A DNA stretch of 55,251 nt, taken from positions 1 through 55,251 of the forward strand of contig CAZKVU010000007.1 in assembly GCA_964556475.1 (NCBI GenBank). Reading direction: 5' to 3'. A program made the translations under genes and the position numbers. This DNA comes from CAZKVU01 sp964556475 (lineage in GTDB: Bacteria; Patescibacteriota; Microgenomatia; UBA1406; HO2-37-13b). Position 1 is the stretch's first letter. Each line of letters opens with the position of its first letter. The notes beneath the pieces were generated by a model. The model searched no databases, was not told the DNA's origin, and worked only from the letters and a program-made list of their open reading frames with translations. Of this stretch, positions 51,471 through 55,251 are shown one piece after another.

Positions 51471-51809
51471 CTATTTTCTCAGCAGCAAATCGCCCCATTC
51501 TTCATATGGTTTCTTAATTGGGGTTGGTGATGGCGTCGGAGAGATAGTGATATTTGGCAATATGACTGTTTTTTCGTTAGGTTTTAGGAGTTGCAACTGG
51601 TCCCGGATTTCCTTCTCAACAAGATATGAATCAGAGTTCTTTTTGAGCTCGCTTTTGAGCTTTTTATTTGCATCAAGTTCCTCTTTGTATTCTTGCTCGA
51701 TTTCAGAATAGAAGTTTCGCTTATCCAGATAAGAAAAAATGTTACTTACAAGCGATCCAAGAAAAAGTAGGGCAAAGACAACGACAATAGTATTTTTAAC
51801 AAAGCGCAT
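51471..51809 (-). CDS. FtsB/DivIC-like septum protein
   Basis: 112 aa. N-terminal helix NTIVVVFALLFLGSLVSNIF, short coiled coil (YLDKRNFYSEIEQEYKEELDANKKLKSELKKN) and the family's ending YLVEKEIRDQLQLLKPNEKTVILP, then a Pro-rich tail. Works with FtsL/FtsQ at the division site. TGT-TATAAA ends eight bases before the ATG. Confidence 0.88.
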   Translation of the reverse strand: MRFVKNTIVVVFALLFLGSLVSNIFSYLDKRNFYSEIEQEYKEELDANKKLKSELKKNSDSYLVEKEIRDQLQLLKPNEKTVILPNITISPTPSPTPIKKPYEEWGDLLLRK

Positions 51810-51878
51810 GATGTTATTTTATAACAAATATCATTTGGACTTGCATTTTGTCTCAATCTGTGATATTATAGGGTGTTT

Positions 51879-52721
51879 ATGATAAGTTCAGATCTCCGTG
51901 GTCTTATAAATGCTTTCATTGAGCACTTAAAAGGTCAAGGCAAGTCACAACACACCATTGTAGCATACAAGAAAGACCTCGAGCAATTTATGGGGTATCT
52001 TTCTTCACGCGATATTAATGATGTGAAGGAGGTTAAGAAAGACGACATCGAGAGCTTTATTGGTAAACTTTTGGGCGAAAACTACACAAAAAAGTCAGCT
52101 TCACGAAAATTAAACTCAATCCGAACATTCTTCAGATATCTTAAAACCGAAGACATGCTTAAGTTGAATCCATCGCTTGAAGTGTCGCACCCAAAGTACA
52201 CACAAGCTCCACCACGAATTTTGTCAAAGTTAGAGTATAGAGCTTTGCGTGATTTTGCGAAGTCTGACAAAAGAACATACGCAATGGTTGAACTATTGCT
52301 GCAAACTGGAATTCGAATTGGTGAGTTAGCTGAAATTAAAGTAAGTGATATTACTGATGAAAACCTCAAGGTTGAAGATCGTATGATCCCGCTTAACAAA
52401 GCAGTGAAACGAGCAATATCAAACTATCTCAAAGTACGTCATGTTACAGACAGCGATTTCATTTTTGTGACCAAAACAGGTCGACAGCTTCTGGTTAGAA
52501 ACATCCGAAGTATTATTACTCGATGTTTTAGAGAGGTTGGAATTGAGGATGCAAAAGTTCAGGATTTGCGAAATACCTTTATTGCGTATCAGCTTATGAA
52601 TGGTGCCTCAATCTCATACATTTCTAAGATCGTAGGTCACAAAAGACTCTCATCAACAGAAAAATATCTTGACCTTGTTAAACAGGAATCCGAGCGTAAA
52701 GAAAAGCTCGGTGAACTCTAA
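51879..52721 (+). CDS. xerD: Tyrosine recombinase XerC/XerD-like
   Basis: 280 aa. N-terminal SAM-like domain (LRGLINAFIEHLKGQGKSQHTIVAYKKDLEQFMGYL), then catalytic domain: Arg in LLLQTGIRIGELAEIK (R146), VQDLRNTFIAYQLMNG (R231), IVGHKRLSSTEKYLDLV (H254, Y263). The usual His of HxxR is Gln (Q228). Resolves chromosome dimers; no dif site was recognised. ATG chosen because TTGCAT-17-TATTAT ends nine bases before it. Confidence 0.92.
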   Translation: MISSDLRGLINAFIEHLKGQGKSQHTIVAYKKDLEQFMGYLSSRDINDVKEVKKDDIESFIGKLLGENYTKKSASRKLNSIRTFFRYLKTEDMLKLNPSLEVSHPKYTQAPPRILSKLEYRALRDFAKSDKRTYAMVELLLQTGIRIGELAEIKVSDITDENLKVEDRMIPLNKAVKRAISNYLKVRHVTDSDFIFVTKTGRQLLVRNIRSIITRCFREVGIEDAKVQDLRNTFIAYQLMNGASISYISKIVGHKRLSSTEKYLDLVKQESERKEKLGEL

Positions 52722-52744
52722 TCCCTACCTGATATACTTATTCA

Positions 52745-52782
52745 ATGATTCTGACTATCTTTACTGATGGAGGTTCAAAAGG
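52745..52782 (+). CDS. Ribonuclease HI, 5' fragment cut by scaffold gap
   Basis: Only 12 or 13 codons remain: MILTIFTDGGSKG, which matches the first strand of RNase HI (metal-binding Asp, then DGGSKGNPGP in relatives). The rest, about 130 residues, must lie in the unsequenced gap. TGA-TATACT ends six bases before the ATG. Confidence 0.75.
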
Positions 52783-52882
52783 NNNNNNNNNNNNNNNNNN
52801 NNNNNNNNNNNNNNNNNNNNNNNNNNNNNNNNNNNNNNNNNNNNNNNNNNNNNNNNNNNNNNNNNNNNNNNNNNNNNNNNNN
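52783..52882. other. Assembly gap (100 N) with non-duplicated ends
   Basis: The 55 bases on each side are not the same, unlike at the other three gaps, so real sequence is probably missing, at least most of the RNase HI gene. Confidence 0.85.
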
Positions 52883-52886
52883 TGTT

Positions 52887-55238
52887 TTAAAGCCTACCTC
52901 TCTGCACTGTTTCAGCCTCAACAAGCTCGCGAGGCTTACCGTATTTGAGTCTGGATAGTTGTATGATCGCATCAGAAATCTGTTGATTCGCTCCAGCCTT
53001 ATATGCCGCAAAGTCCTTGGTCATATCGACTGAAAATGGAGGAACAGGCTCATTGTTGACGATTGTTTTCATGTATGAATGGAATCGGTCGACATTAATG
53101 AGGTCAGTTTCGCTAAATACAGGCTGGAATTCTCGAGCGATGTATGAAGCGTCAGTAACACCCACGCGGAAGCACACAAGTGAACCCACGTTTCCAAAAA
53201 CAGCGTTTTTCACTTCTTCATCCATCTGACCAATAAACTGGTTTGCTACAGTTAAACCGAGTCGATATTTACGAGCCTCTGATAAAATCGTGGCAAAATC
53301 CGGTGTGGCAAAGTTTTGGAACTCGTCTACGTATAAGAAGAAATCACGACGCTTCTCTTCGGCAACTTCTTGACGAGACATTGCTGCGACAAGTAATTTT
53401 GGAATAATAACCAGTCCGAGGAATTGTGAATTTTCCTCACCCAACTTACCCTTACTCAGATTAATCAGTAAAATTTTACCCTCATCCATAACCGTTCTGA
53501 AATTAAACGCCGAATCAGATTGGCCGATGATATTACGAATCGTTGCATTAGTAACAAAACGACCAAACTTAGATACGATGTAATCAAGGGTTTCAGATTT
53601 GTGAAAGTCACTTGTTTGCGCAATCTGGTCTGTCCAGAAACGACGTACAATAGGGTCTTTTACTTTTGGCAATAGTTCCTGCACAAACTTTGGGTCAGTC
53701 AGAACACGAACAACTTCGATAAATGTTGACCCCTTTTCAGACATAACGGTCAGCATTGCATTACGAACCGTGTGTTCAAAACGAGGTCCGACAATACCTG
53801 TTCGCTGTGGGTCATATAATTTATACATCAGGTTAATAATGGCTGTTGTCATAAAGTGCTTTTCGTCTTCGGTATTTGCTTCAAGGAGATTAAGACCCAT
53901 CGGACGCTCCATATCAGAAGGATCAAAGTAAATAACATCCTCAGCACGGTTTGCAGGGATGTATTTCAAAATATTTTCCACAAGGTCCCCGTGCGGATCA
54001 ATCACACAAACACCGTATCCTGCCTTAATATCTTGAATTGCCATATCTTCAAGCAAAACAGACTTACCCACACCAGTTTTTCCAATAATATACACATGTC
54101 GGCGTCTATCTTCCTGATTGATGTGAACAGGGCGCTTAACACCACGATAATGTCCATAACCAATCATGGTGCCACCTTCGTGCGGGACCATAGTGTCAAC
54201 CGGCGCTGTTTTTGCCTTCAGCCATTTAATATACGGTGTTTCAATTGTTTTATTCGGGAAATGGAAGATGGTTGCAAGTTCCTCAGACGAGAGTACAGAG
54301 ATGGATTTCGCAAACGGAAAATTCGTCATAGGGAAGAATTTATAAATGAAGTTCAGCATGAAACCATACTTGAAGTACACTTTTGTTCCGGTAAAGGAAT
54401 TTTGTTCTGATGAAAATTGATTAAATGCCGACTTAATATTTTTAAGATGGATATCAGCCATTTCTTTTGTTGGTGCCGATGCAACGATATTTATCGCAAC
54501 GTCATATCCTGGTTTTGAAATTTTTTCACTTACCCGCTCGAGTTCTTTCTGATCGACTTTAAATGTTGCTTCATCTGGAGTTGCTTCTTGTTTTTTTGTT
54601 GATGAGATATGGCCTTTGCCTTCCTTTTTGTACTTTGAATTTGTTGAACGAAGTAGGATTTGAATAATCGCCCCTTCGTCATCGGCCATTTTGGAAAGAG
54701 GCGATGTCAGTGCAGAGAGTGAGTCTGTTGGAAGCTCTTTGAAAACTTTAATCGGCTCGTAATCTTCATGTTTAAGTCGCAAACCAGCGAATGCAACCTT
54801 TCCATGTTCAGTAAAAATGTTTGGCTCTTCAACAGCTTGGATGTCGCTTGCAGGATAATATGCATAAATTTGTTTCTCTGTCAGGTCTTTTAATTTATTT
54901 GGAACACTGACAAGAAAACTAATTTCACCTTTACGGCCAATCATTTCGAAGGCGAGCGTGTCTTCCACTTCAAGAAATGAAAAGAATCCACTGTTTCCAA
55001 GAGAAGAAAATGCAGAGAAGAGCTGCTCAGCTGCGTCAATTTTGATTTCATTATCTTTTGGGAGGCGAACCTCAATCGTCACCATTTCAAGTGATTTTTT
55101 CTCCCTTTCTTTCATGCGGATAAACATCACGATGACATACAAAATGACACCGACAAGGGCTAAGGTAATAACGATGGCAAAAAAAACCATCAAAGAAATA
55201 ACGAGACTCTCGATAAGTCCCCCTAGAATGCCATCCAT
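52887..55238 (-). CDS. VirD4/TraD-like type IV secretion coupling ATPase
   Basis: 783 aa. One N-terminal helix pair (LVISLMVFFAIVITLALVGVILYVIVMFI), a long linker domain, then Walker A GKTGVGKS (386-393), CVIDPHGDLVENIL, and Walker B DFFLYVDEFQNFATPDFATIL about 640-660. This combination is the VirD4/TraD (DUF87/HerA-like) family that couples DNA or protein substrates to the secretion channel. TATAAT (55245-55250) ends six bases before ATG 55238. Partner genes are at 11370-14590 and 45295-48304. Confidence 0.9.
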   Translation of the reverse strand: MDGILGGLIESLVISLMVFFAIVITLALVGVILYVIVMFIRMKEREKKSLEMVTIEVRLPKDNEIKIDAAEQLFSAFSSLGNSGFFSFLEVEDTLAFEMIGRKGEISFLVSVPNKLKDLTEKQIYAYYPASDIQAVEEPNIFTEHGKVAFAGLRLKHEDYEPIKVFKELPTDSLSALTSPLSKMADDEGAIIQILLRSTNSKYKKEGKGHISSTKKQEATPDEATFKVDQKELERVSEKISKPGYDVAINIVASAPTKEMADIHLKNIKSAFNQFSSEQNSFTGTKVYFKYGFMLNFIYKFFPMTNFPFAKSISVLSSEELATIFHFPNKTIETPYIKWLKAKTAPVDTMVPHEGGTMIGYGHYRGVKRPVHINQEDRRRHVYIIGKTGVGKSVLLEDMAIQDIKAGYGVCVIDPHGDLVENILKYIPANRAEDVIYFDPSDMERPMGLNLLEANTEDEKHFMTTAIINLMYKLYDPQRTGIVGPRFEHTVRNAMLTVMSEKGSTFIEVVRVLTDPKFVQELLPKVKDPIVRRFWTDQIAQTSDFHKSETLDYIVSKFGRFVTNATIRNIIGQSDSAFNFRTVMDEGKILLINLSKGKLGEENSQFLGLVIIPKLLVAAMSRQEVAEEKRRDFFLYVDEFQNFATPDFATILSEARKYRLGLTVANQFIGQMDEEVKNAVFGNVGSLVCFRVGVTDASYIAREFQPVFSETDLINVDRFHSYMKTIVNNEPVPPFSVDMTKDFAAYKAGANQQISDAIIQLSRLKYGKPRELVEAETVQRGRL

Positions 55239-55251
55239 CCTTTGATTATAA

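Noticed and set aside
51364..52782. A dif site near the Xer-like gene
   Set aside because: No sequence close to the dif consensus was seen.
1..55251. CRISPR array or insertion sequences
   Set aside because: No regularly spaced repeats, transposase genes or terminal inverted repeats with target duplications were seen; the only long repeats are the 55-bp gap ends.

Overview
The window looks like chromosomal DNA from a small-genome bacterium of the candidate phyla radiation (Patescibacteria), possibly the Microgenomates side. This is inferred from gene content only: PrgI, TraC-like and VirB4 type IV secretion genes beside a dnaA-dnaN origin, DUF5667 and VirB2-like pilin proteins, a ClpB without its N-domain, class II (B12-dependent) ribonucleotide reductase, an AT-rich sequence, many small orphan proteins, and no amino-acid biosynthesis operons. 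The standard genetic code is used. No phage, transposon or CRISPR array was seen. The sequence is a scaffold with four 100-N gaps. Three of them are flanked by identical 55-bp ends and are probably assembly joins with nothing missing. The fourth, at 52783-52882, really cuts a gene.

Layout. 1-6.7 kb: tmRNA and smpB, an O-antigen-ligase-like protein, a DUF5667 protein, HU, RNase Y, recX-recA, tRNA-Pro. 6.7-11.3 kb: an MFS transporter, a secreted C39-like cysteine-peptidase protein, trxB and a divergent HIT protein. 11.4-14.6 kb: PrgI/TraC-like/VirB4 secretion genes. 14.6-17.4 kb: dnaN and dnaA with DnaA boxes on both sides of dnaA, a good oriC candidate. 17.4-23.7 kb: acylphosphatase, then an envelope cluster (FemAB-like, DegT aminotransferase, membrane Mur ligase, alpha/beta hydrolase behind tRNA-Ala, and a coiled-coil M23 peptidase whose catalytic halves are in reversed order). 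23.8-31 kb: Idi-like protein with an FAD oxidoreductase, two ABC-2 permeases, YqeY, a DEDD exonuclease, a UbiA-family prenyl-phosphate transferase, a PIN protein. 31.3-37.3 kb: a B12 region with nrdR, nrdJ, a PduO adenosyltransferase, a DUF4430 lipid- or membrane-anchored protein, a DUF6580-like membrane protein, then a cobalamin riboswitch directly in front of an unrecognised zinc-ribbon protein. 37.3-43.5 kb: TIG-domain protein, thioredoxin, ClpB, ABC ATPase, an orphan protein. 43.5-55 kb: SpoIID-like protein, pilin-like proteins, a cell-surface protein with a PxTG-type tail, TraX, GT2 and GT-C-like glycosyltransferases, initiator tRNA, FtsB-like protein, Xer recombinase, truncated RNase HI, and a VirD4/TraD-like ATPase.

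Two themes stand out. First, the B12 block ties ribonucleotide reduction to cofactor salvage, and the riboswitch points to an undescribed protein as part of B12 physiology. Second, more than twenty genes have a -10 hexamer (TATACT, TATAAT, TAGAAT and similar, often with an upstream TGn) ending only 6-9 nt before the start codon and no Shine-Dalgarno sequence. This implies widespread leaderless transcription, and I used it to choose start codons. HU and the riboswitch-controlled gene are exceptions with a real leader and ribosome-binding site.
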